The notes under the pieces were generated by a model that was not told where the DNA came from, searched no databases, and was given only the letters and a program-made list of their open reading frames with translations. From positions 1 through 63,651 of the forward strand of contig CALVCU010000020.1 in assembly GCA_944326135.1 (NCBI GenBank): a stretch of DNA of 63,651 nucleotides. The letters are read 5' to 3'. The translations under genes and the position numbers were made by a program. Positions 27,603 through 37,908 of this stretch are shown here, one piece after another. Position 1 is the stretch's first letter; each line of letters begins with the position of its first letter. This stretch comes from an uncultured Ligilactobacillus sp. GTDB taxonomy: Bacteria > Bacillota > Bacilli > Lactobacillales > Lactobacillaceae.

Positions 27603-28601
27603 ATGGAACAAGAAATTACTGTACTTCAAAGTAAATTAACAAAACATTTTGCACATTTAATTCAAAATAAAAAACTTGTCCATGCGTATTTATTAAGTGG
27701 TGCAACTGGATTAGGAAAATTAGAATTAGCTATTTGGATTGCACAGGCAATTTTTTGTAATAATCCGACAGTAAATGCTTTTCCATGCTTAAAATGTAAT
27801 GAATGTATAAGAATTAAAAATAATGAGCATCCTGATGTAATTCAAATTATTCCTGATGGTCAATCTATTAAAGTAGATACAATAAGATATTTAAAAGACG
27901 AATTTTCAAAAAGTGGTTTGGAAGGTAACCGAAAAGTTTTTATTATTAAAGATGCAGAGAAAATGACAATAAGTGCAGCAAATAGTTTATTAAAATTTAT
28001 AGAGGAACCTTCAGGGGATATTACTGCATTTTTGTTGACAAGTCATTTAAATCAAATGTTACCAACAATTGTATCGCGTTGTCAGGTAGTAGAACTTGAT
28101 AATTTAAATCAAGAGGTTCAAATTGAAAAATTAATAAATAATCAGATAGACCCGTCTATGGCACGGTTATTAGTTCATTTGAATGGAAATATAGAAAAAT
28201 TAACTGAGTTAGGTACAAATGAACATTTTCAAAAATTAGTAACAGAAGTTTTTAATTGGATTAAGTTGGTTTTGGAAAATGATTTACGAAGTTTTGTTTT
28301 TATTCAAACAAGGTTAATGTCATTGACAGAAGATCAGGAAATGCAACAGTATTTATTGGAATTAATGTTATTAGTTAATCGAGATTTATTGTTAATCAAA
28401 TATAATCAGCCTGATGAAATAGCCTTTCAAAAATATAAAAAAGAACTGGTTGTTTTTACTGAAAGAATTTCATCTTCAAGTTTAACGACTGGAATAGAAT
28501 GTATATTAGATACATGGAATCAAAAAGCATTAAATGTATCATTTCAGAATATATTAGAATCATTAACATTGAAATTATGTCAAATTTATCATAAAGGGTA
28601 G
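27603..28601 (+). CDS. holB: DNA polymerase III subunit delta' (clamp loader)
   Basis: Clamp-loader subunit of the AAA+ fold. I start it at the ATG after AGGAGGATAGGC (332 residues). The frame extends 33 bases upstream into darA without a site. The P-loop reads GATGLGKLE, without the usual Thr or Ser after Lys, consistent with an inactive ATP site. The zinc module CLKCNECIRI is retained. Confidence 0.93.
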   Translation: MEQEITVLQSKLTKHFAHLIQNKKLVHAYLLSGATGLGKLELAIWIAQAIFCNNPTVNAFPCLKCNECIRIKNNEHPDVIQIIPDGQSIKVDTIRYLKDEFSKSGLEGNRKVFIIKDAEKMTISAANSLLKFIEEPSGDITAFLLTSHLNQMLPTIVSRCQVVELDNLNQEVQIEKLINNQIDPSMARLLVHLNGNIEKLTELGTNEHFQKLVTEVFNWIKLVLENDLRSFVFIQTRLMSLTEDQEMQQYLLELMLLVNRDLLLIKYNQPDEIAFQKYKKELVVFTERISSSSLTTGIECILDTWNQKALNVSFQNILESLTLKLCQIYHKG

Positions 28602-28608
28602 GATTAAA

Positions 28609-28959
28609 ATGGATAAGGGAGAATTATACGACAGTTTTGAAACGATGGAACAACAAGCATTAACAATGTCTCAATTATTATCATCAATGCGAAAGGAAAT
28701 GACACAGATAATTGAGAAGAATGCACAATTGGAAGTTGAAAATAGTCACTTACGTGAACGTTTAAGTGAATTAGAAAGTAATAAGAAGTCTAAAAAGACT
28801 AGTCATGGACTGTCAAACTTAGAGAAATTATATCATGAAGGTTTTCATGTTTGTACACAGTTTTTTGGTTCACGCAGAGAGGATGACGAGTGCATCTTTT
28901 GTCAACAAATAATTTATGGGGATAAATGGAGAGAAATTGATGGCAATTCAAAAGAATAG
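28609..28959 (+). CDS. yabA: Replication initiation control protein YabA
   Basis: Regulator that bridges DnaA and the sliding clamp DnaN and limits re-initiation. It has 116 residues: an N-terminal coiled coil (about 5-62, YDSFETMEQQALTM onward) and a C-terminal zinc domain with His/Cys ligands (FHVCTQFFGS and CIFC). It overlaps rsmI by 20 bases. Confidence 0.93.
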   Translation: MDKGELYDSFETMEQQALTMSQLLSSMRKEMTQIIEKNAQLEVENSHLRERLSELESNKKSKKTSHGLSNLEKLYHEGFHVCTQFFGSRREDDECIFCQQIIYGDKWREIDGNSKE

Positions 28960-29824
28960 TAGTTTTCGTAATTTAGACTCAAAAGGTGCATTATATTTAG
29001 TACCTACTCCAATTGGTAATTTAAAAGATATGAGTCCTCGAGCAGTTGAGACTTTAAAGCAAGTTAATCTTATCGCTGCTGAAGACACACGTAATACTCA
29101 AAAGTTATTAAATTATTTTGATATTAAAACAAAACAAATTAGTTTTCATAAATTTAATACAAAAGAACGTATTCCAGAATTAATACAAAAACTTAATAAT
29201 GGACAAGACATTGCTCAAGTTAGCGATGCAGGAACACCATCAATAAGTGATCCTGGACATGAACTAGTTGAAAGTTGCATAAAAAATGAAATTAGAGTAA
29301 TTGCTATTCCAGGACCAAGTGCATCTATTACTGCTTTAATAGCATCAGGTATTCTACCACAACCATTTATTTTTTATGGTTTTTTGCCACGGAAAAAATC
29401 TGAACAAATAAATGAATTAGAAAAATTAAATGGTCAGGAATATACTCAAGTATATTATGAAGCTCCTCATCGTTTGAAGAAGACATTAGAAAATATGGTG
29501 ACAGTTTTTGGAGAAAAAAGAAAAGTGGTTTTATGTCGTGAATTAACAAAACGTTATGAGGAATACATACGGGGAAATTTACAAGAGGCACTCGAATGGA
29601 GTACTAATGAAGATGTTCGAGGAGAATTTGTAATAGTTGTTCAGGGAAATGAAAAATGTGAAAATGAGATACAAGATGTGCAGTGCAAGTTGACAATTAA
29701 AGAACAGGTTCAAAGATTAATTGATCAACAAGGTATTAAACCAAATGCTGCAATTAAGATAGTTGCTAAAAATAATAATTTAAAAAAACAAGAAGTGTAT
29801 AATGAATTTCATGGATTAAGATAA
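28940..29824 (+). CDS. rsmI: 16S rRNA (cytidine1402-2'-O)-methyltransferase RsmI
   Basis: Tetrapyrrole-methylase-fold enzyme that modifies C1402 in the ribosomal decoding centre. The protein starts MAIQKNSSFRN at 28940 behind GGAGAG (294 residues). An in-frame start 24 bases earlier lies deeper in yabA. Motifs are LYLVPTPIGNLKDMSPRA, AEDTRNTQ, VSDAGTPSISDPG and PGPSA. Confidence 0.94.
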   Translation: MAIQKNSSFRNLDSKGALYLVPTPIGNLKDMSPRAVETLKQVNLIAAEDTRNTQKLLNYFDIKTKQISFHKFNTKERIPELIQKLNNGQDIAQVSDAGTPSISDPGHELVESCIKNEIRVIAIPGPSASITALIASGILPQPFIFYGFLPRKKSEQINELEKLNGQEYTQVYYEAPHRLKKTLENMVTVFGEKRKVVLCRELTKRYEEYIRGNLQEALEWSTNEDVRGEFVIVVQGNEKCENEIQDVQCKLTIKEQVQRLIDQQGIKPNAAIKIVAKNNNLKKQEVYNEFHGLR

Positions 29825-29836
29825 GGATGTGGCATA

Positions 29837-30574
29837 ATGTCAGGCAAACAATATACAGAAAATCATAAAGTTATTTATTATGAAACAAATGTAACAGGAA
29901 AATTAAATATTGGAAATTTAGTCGATTTATGTATGCTTGTATCAACGAATCAAAGTGAAAAGTTGGGGGTTTCAAATGAAAAATTAGATGAAATGGGCTT
30001 AGGTTGGGTTGTTACGCAAAATATCATTGATGTAAAACGACTACCACAAGAACATGAAACAGTGAAAATTACAACAATAGCCCAAGCATACAACCGATAT
30101 TTTTGTTATCGAGACTTTTATATGTATGATGAAAATGATCAAGAAATTGTTCATATGCATACAATTTTTGCTTTAATGGATAAAACTAAGCGAAAGATAG
30201 TATGTATAAAAAATGAGGTTATTGATCCATATGAAGGGGACTATACTACTAAGTTAGAACGTTTGCCTAATCCTGAAAAAATTAATCATATAGACTATCA
30301 AAAAGAATATCGAGTAAGATTTATGGATATAGATAGTAATCAACATGTAAATAATGTTCATTACTTTGATTGGATGTTAGATACATTACCTGAAGAATTT
30401 TTACGTACACATGAAGTGAAAAAAATTAATATTGTTTATAAAAATGAAGTAAGATATGGAGAAGTAGTTGAAAGTAATACAGAATATATTACTAGCCAAA
30501 ATATTTCTTTACATGAAATAAAAGTAAAAGACAAAATAAGTTGTATTGCCGAAGTTCATTGGCGCAATTTATAA
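29837..30574 (+). CDS. Acyl-ACP thioesterase (FatA/FatB-like)
   Basis: Double-hotdog protein of 245 residues, expected to release fatty acids from acyl carrier protein. The N-terminal domain contains VSTNQSEKLG and WVVTQNIIDVKRLP. The second repeat contains RFMDIDSNQHVNNVHYFDWML, whose Asp, Asn and His are the usual active-site positions. It sits 12 bases after rsmI, in an otherwise RNA-modification and replication context, and probably shares the transcript. Confidence 0.87.
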   Translation: MSGKQYTENHKVIYYETNVTGKLNIGNLVDLCMLVSTNQSEKLGVSNEKLDEMGLGWVVTQNIIDVKRLPQEHETVKITTIAQAYNRYFCYRDFYMYDENDQEIVHMHTIFALMDKTKRKIVCIKNEVIDPYEGDYTTKLERLPNPEKINHIDYQKEYRVRFMDIDSNQHVNNVHYFDWMLDTLPEEFLRTHEVKKINIVYKNEVRYGEVVESNTEYITSQNISLHEIKVKDKISCIAEVHWRNL

Positions 30575-30604
30575 TATTTATGATTTTAGTAATGAGGAAT
30601 AAAA

Positions 30605-31336
30605 ATGAAAATATTAGCAATTGATACATCGAATCAACCATTATCTGTTGCTGTTTTAGATGATGAAAATTTATTAGCTACTAAAACAACGAATGTTTCA
30701 AGAAACCATAGTGTTACACTAATGCCAACTATTCAAGAAATTTTGAAAGGTTGTAAAATAACAGTTCAAGATATAGACCGATTTGTAGTTGCACAAGGAC
30801 CAGGCTCTTATACAGGATTAAGAATAGGTGTAACAGCTGCCAAAGTATTAGCTTCTACATTAAATAAAGAATTAGTAGGAGTTTCTAGTTTAAAGGTGGT
30901 TGCTGCAAACATTTTTCCACAAGAAGATTGCTTAATTATCCCATATTTTGATGCACGCAACCAAAATGTATTTGCGGCTGCATATCAGTGGAAAAATGGA
31001 ATTTTAGAAACTAAAATAGCAGATATGCATATAAGTTTTGATAATTTGCTTAATAAATTATCTGAATTAGATCAAAGAGTTATTTTTGTGGGAAAAGAAA
31101 ATGATGAATTTGTAGAAATGGCTCAAAAAAATTTAAAAGTGGCATTTACATTTGCTTCTGCTGATTATCAAATTCCACAAGCTGCAATTTTAGGTAGACT
31201 AGGAGCAAAGGAAAATACTTCTGATATTGATTCTTTTGTACCACAATATAAACGATTAACACAAGCAGAATTACAATGGATGGAAAAGCATCCGGAGGAG
31301 AAAAATAGTCATGGGAGTTATGTTGAAAAAGTTTAA
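30605..31336 (+). CDS. tsaB: tRNA threonylcarbamoyladenosine protein TsaB
   Basis: Non-catalytic partner of TsaD for the universal t6A modification of ANN-decoding tRNAs. The 243-residue protein has the ASKHA-fold start ILAIDTSNQPLSVAVLD and QGPGSYTGLRIGVTAAK, but lacks the metal histidines of TsaD. It overlaps the rimI start by 26 bases, giving the operon tsaB-rimI-tsaD. Confidence 0.94.
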   Translation: MKILAIDTSNQPLSVAVLDDENLLATKTTNVSRNHSVTLMPTIQEILKGCKITVQDIDRFVVAQGPGSYTGLRIGVTAAKVLASTLNKELVGVSSLKVVAANIFPQEDCLIIPYFDARNQNVFAAAYQWKNGILETKIADMHISFDNLLNKLSELDQRVIFVGKENDEFVEMAQKNLKVAFTFASADYQIPQAAILGRLGAKENTSDIDSFVPQYKRLTQAELQWMEKHPEEKNSHGSYVEKV

Positions 31337-31877
31337 AAATAAAATCCAACATATTCTAGGAAAGCAAACGGATTTACAAGATATTGATTTTGAAAACCAA
31401 AATATTATTTTGGATAATAAAGAATATCTTTTTTGTCGAGGAGTTGTATCGGCAATTCCAGAAATGCTATCAGTTGAACGAGCTGTTTATAATGGTAAAA
31501 CACCGATAGATTATGGATTTTTTGAAAAACAAGTACAAAATCAAACTCAAAATTTGGTGTTACTTGTTAGATTTGAAGATCAAGTAGTGGCTTATGTTAT
31601 TTGTAGTTATTCATTTAACGAAGCTAAAATAAAAGATATTGCCATTGTTCCACGTTTTCAAGGCAAGGGCATTGCAACTAAAATGATTCAAATCATTATT
31701 AATGAGGCTAAAAAATATGGAAGTGAGAAAGTATTACTTGATGTACGGCAAAGTAATTTGCAAGGACAAAAATTTTATCATGATTTAGGTTTTAAAGAAA
31801 CTCGAATCAAACACCATTATTTTGCAGATAATGATGAGAATGCTTATGAATACGAATATCAGATAAAAGGTGAGTAG
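31311..31877 (+). CDS. rimI: Ribosomal protein S18-alanine N-acetyltransferase-like GNAT
   Basis: GNAT acetyltransferase of 188 residues, with acetyl-CoA motif [12 protein letters not shown] and the RimI-like C-terminal segment [19 protein letters not shown]. It has about 35 extra residues at the N-terminus compared with short RimI proteins. The start ATG at 31311 follows GGAGGAG; an alternative at 31320 is possible. It is placed between tsaB and tsaD like rimI in many Firmicutes. Confidence 0.85.
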   Translation: MGVMLKKFKNKIQHILGKQTDLQDIDFENQNIILDNKEYLFCRGVVSAIPEMLSVERAVYNGKTPIDYGFFEKQVQNQTQNLVLLVRFEDQVVAYVICSYSFNEAKIKDIAIVPRFQGKGIATKMIQIIINEAKKYGSEKVLLDVRQSNLQGQKFYHDLGFKETRIKHHYFADNDENAYEYEYQIKGE

Positions 31878-31882
31878 CAAAC

Positions 31883-32911
31883 ATGGAAGAGAAAAGAAAT
31901 TTAATTTTATCATTTGAATCTAGTTGTGATGAAACTAGCGTAGCAGTCATTGAAAATGGATGTAAAATTTTATCTAATATCGTTGCTACTCAAATTAAAA
32001 GTCATCAACGATTTGGTGGAGTAGTACCAGAAGTAGCTAGTCGGCACCATATTGAGGTAATTACAGTATGCATTAAAGATGCTTTAGCTGAAGCAAATGT
32101 AACGTACGATGATTTAGATGCTGTTGCTGTGACATATGGACCGGGTTTAGTTGGTTCATTGCTAATTGGAGTTACTGCAGCAAAAGCGGTGGCATTTGCA
32201 CATAATTTACCTTTGGTTCCAGTTAATCACATGGCAGGACATATTTATGCAGCACGTTACGTAAGTGAAATAAAATTTCCAGCATTAGCCTTATTGGTTT
32301 CAGGTGGACATACTGAATTAGTTTATATGCCAAAAGAAAATGAATTTAAAATTATTGGTGAGACACGAGATGATGCAGCTGGTGAAGCTTTTGATAAAGT
32401 TGGCCGTGTTTTAGGAATTAAATATCCAGCAGGGAAAGAAATTGATGAATTAGCTCACCAAGGACAAGATACTTTCCATTTTCCACGTGCAATGGAAAAT
32501 GAGGATAACTTTGATTTTAGTTTTAGTGGATTAAAAAGTGCATTTATTAATGTAGTTCACCATGCTGATCAAGTTGGAGAAGTATTAGATAAAAAGGACT
32601 TAGCAGCAAGTTTTGAAGCTAGTGTTGTAGATGTTTTAGCTGAAAAAACACTTAAAGCTTTGGAAAAATATCCTGTAAAACAATTTATTTTAGCTGGTGG
32701 AGTTGCAGCAAATAAGGCTTTACGGGATCGTTTAGATTGCGAGTTAAGCAAATTTGAAAATGTTGAATTTATTAAAGCACCATTAAAATTATGTGGAGAT
32801 AATGCAGCGATGATTGGGGCTGCTGGTTTTGTGGCCTATAAACATGGAGAACGTGCTAATTTAGATTTAAATGCTAATCCAAGTTTAGAATTTGAATGGA
32901 TTGATGAATAA
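31883..32911 (+). CDS. tsaD: tRNA N6-adenosine threonylcarbamoyltransferase TsaD
   Basis: Catalytic subunit for t6A synthesis. In 342 residues it shows FESSCDETS, the iron-binding pair His116 and His120 ([10 protein letters not shown]), the SGGHTELVY nucleotide loop and AGGVAANK near the C-terminus. It follows rimI by five bases and ends at a strong bidirectional terminator. Confidence 0.96.
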   Translation: MEEKRNLILSFESSCDETSVAVIENGCKILSNIVATQIKSHQRFGGVVPEVASRHHIEVITVCIKDALAEANVTYDDLDAVAVTYGPGLVGSLLIGVTAAKAVAFAHNLPLVPVNHMAGHIYAARYVSEIKFPALALLVSGGHTELVYMPKENEFKIIGETRDDAAGEAFDKVGRVLGIKYPAGKEIDELAHQGQDTFHFPRAMENEDNFDFSFSGLKSAFINVVHHADQVGEVLDKKDLAASFEASVVDVLAEKTLKALEKYPVKQFILAGGVAANKALRDRLDCELSKFENVEFIKAPLKLCGDNAAMIGAAGFVAYKHGERANLDLNANPSLEFEWIDE

Positions 32912-32912
32912 A

Positions 32913-32940
32913 AAAAGACACTTTTTAAGTGTCTTTTTTT
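32913..32940. terminator. Bidirectional terminator between tsaD and the ABC-F gene
   Basis: AAGACACTT (32915-32923) pairs with AAGTGTCTT (32927-32935), flanked by A and T runs, between convergent genes. Confidence 0.9.
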
Positions 32941-32942
32941 AT

Positions 32943-34892
32943 TCATCCTAAGTTATCTTGGAATTCTTCTAATTCTATTGATTTTTCTTCCCATTCTTGT
33001 TCTAAATTATCTAATTCCTTTGAAATCTTATCAAGTTTCATTTGTAAATCATTCATTTTATTTATGTCATTGAATGCATCAGGTTGAGTCATTTCATGTT
33101 CAACTTTTTCTTTTTGAATTTCAGAATTTGAAATCATTTCTTCAATTTTTTGTAATTCGCGATTTAGTTTGCGTAATTTTTTTTGTTGTTCTTTACTTTG
33201 CTGATAATTTAATTTTGCATTTGAAATTTGACTTTCTTGAATTTTATTTTCATTTTTTGATGATTTTAAAAATTCTTGTTCTTCTTTTTTTGTAACATAA
33301 TAGTCATAATTTCCAAGATAGAGAGTACTTCCATCAGGAGTAATTTCTAATACCTCACTTGCAACTTTATTAATAAAGTAACGATCATGTGAGACAAACA
33401 ATACTGTACCATTAAAATTTTGAATAGCTTGTTCTAATACTTCTTTACTTTCAATATCTAAGTGGTTAGTAGGTTCATCCAAAATCAAAAAATTATCATG
33501 TTGCATTGCCAATTTAGTTAACATTAAACGGGCTTTTTCGCCACCAGATAGATTATGGACAATTTTTTTTACTTCATCTCCTTGAAATAAAAAACTTCCT
33601 AAAATCGATCGAATATCTTTTTCAGGAGTCGTTGGATGGTCATCCCAAATTTCATTTAGTACCGTTTTATTACTATGTAGAGTTTGTTGTTCTTGATCAT
33701 AATAACCAGGTTGTACATTTGAACCTAAACGGATTTTTCCTTTAATTAAAGGAATTTTATTTAAAATACTTTTTAGTAAAGTTGATTTACCAATCCCATT
33801 TGGACCAACAATAGCAATAATTTGATGTTTTTTAATTTCAAGATTAATTGGTTCAGATAATATTTTTTGATCATATCCTATTGCTGCGTCATTAACTTGA
33901 AGTACTACATTTCCACTATCTTTATCACTAGTAAATTCAAAATGAGGACCTTTTTCATAACCTTCTGGACGATCTAATCGGTCTATTTTTTCTAGTTGTT
34001 TGCGTTTGCTTTGTGCTCTCTTTGTTGTTGAGGCTCTAACAATATTTTTATTTACAAATTCTTCTAAATGGTTAATTTCGTTTTGCTGTTTTTCATATGC
34101 TTTCCATTGTGCTTTAAGACGTGCTTGCTTTTCTTTAATATAGTCAGAATAGTTTCCAGTGTAGTGGTTTGAATGTTTATGTGTAATTTCATAAATTTCG
34201 TTAACGACTTTATCTAAAAAATAACGATCATGTGACACAATTAATAGGGCACCTGAATAATTTTGAATATAGTTTTCAAGCCATGTTAATGTCTGAATAT
34301 CTAGATGGTTAGTAGGTTCGTCTAAAATTAATAAATCACGTTTTTCAAGCAATAATTTTGCTAGTGCAAGTCTTGTCTTTTGACCACCAGATAATGAATT
34401 AACAGGACGATCAAAATCTGAATCATTAAAACCTAATCCTTTTAAAACTCCCTTAATTTCGTTCTCATATCCATATCCATTAAGTTCTTTGAAATCATGA
34501 CTCAATTGATCATATTGATTCAGTAATTGTTGATATTGTGGAGAATCTGAATCTACATTTGGAGAAGCAATTTGCGTTTCTAGTTTATGAATTTTTTCTT
34601 CCATTTCAATCAAAGATTTGAAAACCGATTTCATTTCAAGATAAATTGATTGGTTAGATTCAAGACCGTTACTTTGGGCAAGATACCCAATTGATAAATT
34701 TTTCTTTTTTGTAATTTTACCTTCGCTTGGTTCTTTAAGTCCCATTATCATTTTGATTAGAGTAGATTTACCGGCGCCATTACGTCCAACTAGTCCAATG
34801 CGCGAATGATCTTGGATATCCATATTTATATCTTCAAATAAAATATCAGCGCCAAAATGTTGTGCAACATGTTGAGCTTGAAGTAGTAACAT
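32943..34892 (-). CDS. ABC-F family ATPase (YdiF-like)
   Basis: Soluble twin-ATPase protein of 649 residues without membrane segments. Domain 1 has GRNGAGKST (36-44), LSGGQKTRLALAK and DEPTNHLD. A charged P-site-tRNA-interaction linker precedes domain 2, with GPNGIGKST near 363, LSGGEKARLM and DEPTNHLD. A C-terminal coiled coil spans about 560-645. ABC-F proteins act on the ribosome, and some give antibiotic protection. This one looks like the housekeeping YdiF type, but that is inference. It follows the CPBP gene by 19 bases. Confidence 0.87.
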   Translation of the reverse strand: MLLLQAQHVAQHFGADILFEDINMDIQDHSRIGLVGRNGAGKSTLIKMIMGLKEPSEGKITKKKNLSIGYLAQSNGLESNQSIYLEMKSVFKSLIEMEEKIHKLETQIASPNVDSDSPQYQQLLNQYDQLSHDFKELNGYGYENEIKGVLKGLGFNDSDFDRPVNSLSGGQKTRLALAKLLLEKRDLLILDEPTNHLDIQTLTWLENYIQNYSGALLIVSHDRYFLDKVVNEIYEITHKHSNHYTGNYSDYIKEKQARLKAQWKAYEKQQNEINHLEEFVNKNIVRASTTKRAQSKRKQLEKIDRLDRPEGYEKGPHFEFTSDKDSGNVVLQVNDAAIGYDQKILSEPINLEIKKHQIIAIVGPNGIGKSTLLKSILNKIPLIKGKIRLGSNVQPGYYDQEQQTLHSNKTVLNEIWDDHPTTPEKDIRSILGSFLFQGDEVKKIVHNLSGGEKARLMLTKLAMQHDNFLILDEPTNHLDIESKEVLEQAIQNFNGTVLFVSHDRYFINKVASEVLEITPDGSTLYLGNYDYYVTKKEEQEFLKSSKNENKIQESQISNAKLNYQQSKEQQKKLRKLNRELQKIEEMISNSEIQKEKVEHEMTQPDAFNDINKMNDLQMKLDKISKELDNLEQEWEEKSIELEEFQDNLG

Positions 34893-34911
34893 ATAATTCC
34901 TTCTTTCTACA

Positions 34912-35556
34912 TTATATAAATTTCAATTCAAAAAAGAGTAGGATAAATAAGTTTAGTCCCATATGACTTATCATAGAAGCCCTTAAGTCTTTTGCTTTGT
35001 AGTATATTAATTCAAAAATGCATCCCATTACAAAATAGGCAATAAAGTGGCCATCATGATGTGCTATCGCAAATAAAGTACTAGAAATAATTCCACTAAT
35101 AATAGGATTAAAGTAATAAGTTAAATTGCCAAAAAATACTTTGCGAAAAATTAATTCTTCAATTATTGGGGATGCAATAATAATATCTAATCCATATATT
35201 GGAAAGCTTTGAAAAATAGTTAATAGTTGATTAGTATTTTGAGAAATTGCAGTAGAGTGTGTTGTAAAATGCCAAATTGCTCCGATTATTAATTGACTGA
35301 TTAAAACTATTCCAATTCCAATAAATCCCCAGATAATAAAATGAGATTTTTTTGGCTTTTTTTGATATTCTACTAAATTTTGATAACTAAATTTATGATT
35401 CAAAAATAAAAGTAATAGTGCACCTATAATTCCAATAATAGTTAACAAAATATATAGAATTGAAGAAGACCAAAAAATTTTTTGAATAATAAGTTGAGAA
35501 ATCAATATAAATAGATATCCCAACAAAATGGAAAGAGAATTCTTTTCAATTGCCAC
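34912..35556 (-). CDS. CPBP-family intramembrane metalloprotease (CAAX-like)
   Basis: Membrane protein of 214 residues with six or so hydrophobic segments. The protease motifs are Glu133-Glu134 with Arg138 (SPIIEELIFRK) and the His166/His167 pair (AIAHHDGH). Members process or immunise against bacteriocins in some lactobacilli, but no bacteriocin genes lie here. The start is GTG after AAGGAAG. It diverges from groES. Confidence 0.85.
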   Translation of the reverse strand: MAIEKNSLSILLGYLFILISQLIIQKIFWSSSILYILLTIIGIIGALLLLFLNHKFSYQNLVEYQKKPKKSHFIIWGFIGIGIVLISQLIIGAIWHFTTHSTAISQNTNQLLTIFQSFPIYGLDIIIASPIIEELIFRKVFFGNLTYYFNPIISGIISSTLFAIAHHDGHFIAYFVMGCIFELIYYKAKDLRASMISHMGLNLFILLFFELKFI

Positions 35557-35625
35557 AATGATAAACTTCCTTTATATGTAATTTATTAATATTGTAGCAT
35601 GTTTATGATTAATTTCGAAATCGAA

Positions 35626-35652
35626 TTAGCACTCTAAGATGTTAAGTGATAA
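35626..35652 (+). promoter_or_regulatory. CIRCE element 1 (HrcA operator), imperfect
   Basis: TTAGCACTC, nine bases, then AAGTGATAA, two mismatches from the ideal right arm GAGTGCTAA. It lies just upstream of the groES -35. Confidence 0.75.
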
Positions 35653-35659
35653 AAAATGC

Positions 35660-35688
35660 TTGCTTTTTAATGGCAAAGAGATTATAGT
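35660..35688 (+). promoter_or_regulatory. groES-groEL promoter
   Basis: TTGCTT (35660-35665), a 17-base spacer and TATAGT (35683-35688), placed between the two CIRCE elements. Confidence 0.75.
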
Positions 35689-35703
35689 AATAATTGTAAT
35701 CAG

Positions 35704-35730
35704 TTAGCACTTAATACTAACGAGTGCTAA
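35704..35730 (+). promoter_or_regulatory. CIRCE element 2 (HrcA operator)
   Basis: TTAGCACTT, nine bases, then GAGTGCTAA, only one base from the consensus. It is in the transcribed leader, seven bases before the ribosome site. Confidence 0.92.
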
Positions 35731-35748
35731 AAAATGGAGGGATTTATT

Positions 35749-36033
35749 GTGCTTAAACCATTAGGAGACCGCGTAGTCTTAAAAGTTGAAAAAGAAAAAG
35801 AAGAAACTGTTGGAGGAATTGTATTAGCAAGTAATGCAAAGGAAAAGCCTCAAACAGGAAAAGTCGTTGCAGTAGGTGACGGTAAGTTATTAGAAAATGG
35901 ACAAAAAGCAGTTCCTAGCGTTAAAGATGGCGATAAAGTCTTATTTGATAAATATGCTGGTACTGAAGTTAAATATGATGGAGAAGATTATTTAATTGTT
36001 CGTGATAGTGACATCATGGCAATTGTAGACTAG
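35749..36033 (+). CDS. groES: Co-chaperonin GroES
   Basis: Heptameric lid of the GroEL folding chamber. The protein starts [13 protein letters not shown] at the GTG preceded by GGAGGG. An in-frame ATG 15 bases earlier overlaps that site. It has 94 residues with the mobile loop [15 protein letters not shown] and the C-terminal [14 protein letters not shown]. It is co-transcribed with groEL 26 bases downstream under HrcA control. Confidence 0.96.
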   Translation: MLKPLGDRVVLKVEKEKEETVGGIVLASNAKEKPQTGKVVAVGDGKLLENGQKAVPSVKDGDKVLFDKYAGTEVKYDGEDYLIVRDSDIMAIVD

Positions 36034-36053
36034 AATTTATTTTTTTGAGGTGA

Positions 36054-37679
<1,626 letters not shown>

Positions 37680-37691
37680 TTTATAAAAAAG

Positions 37692-37720
37692 GGCTGTGTG
37701 TTTACACAGCCTTTTTTTTT
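37692..37720 (+). terminator. Terminator after groEL
   Basis: GGCTGTGT (37692-37699) pairs with ACACAGCC (37704-37711) around GTTT, followed by nine T. Confidence 0.92.
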
Positions 37721-37770
37721 ATTAAGATGAACTTTTTTTGAAAATTCAATGCGATTTTAATTTCATTTGG

Positions 37771-37798
37771 TTTATTTAATTGTTAAATATGGTATGAT
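37771..37798 (+). promoter_or_regulatory. Probable tagO promoter
   Basis: TTTATT (37771-37776), a 16-base spacer and TATGAT (37793-37798). Transcription from here would make a leader of about 105 bases. Confidence 0.45.
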
Positions 37799-37858
37799 AT
37801 CAATTAGTATGATAACGCAATGAGAGGAATAACCATTCTCTTACATAGCGGATCTAAA

Positions 37859-37882
37859 AGAGATTATATGCATATAATCTCT
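37859..37882 (+). repeat. Perfect 24-bp palindrome in the tagO leader
   Basis: AGAGATTATATG (37859-37870) is followed immediately by its exact reverse complement (37871-37882), ending 26 bases before the tagO start codon. No T tract follows, so it is not a terminator. It could be an operator or an mRNA hairpin. A second, imperfect GAGAG/CTCTT hairpin lies at 37822-37842. Confidence 0.85.
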
Positions 37883-37908
37883 CATGAAATACAGAAAGAG
37901 GACATTTT

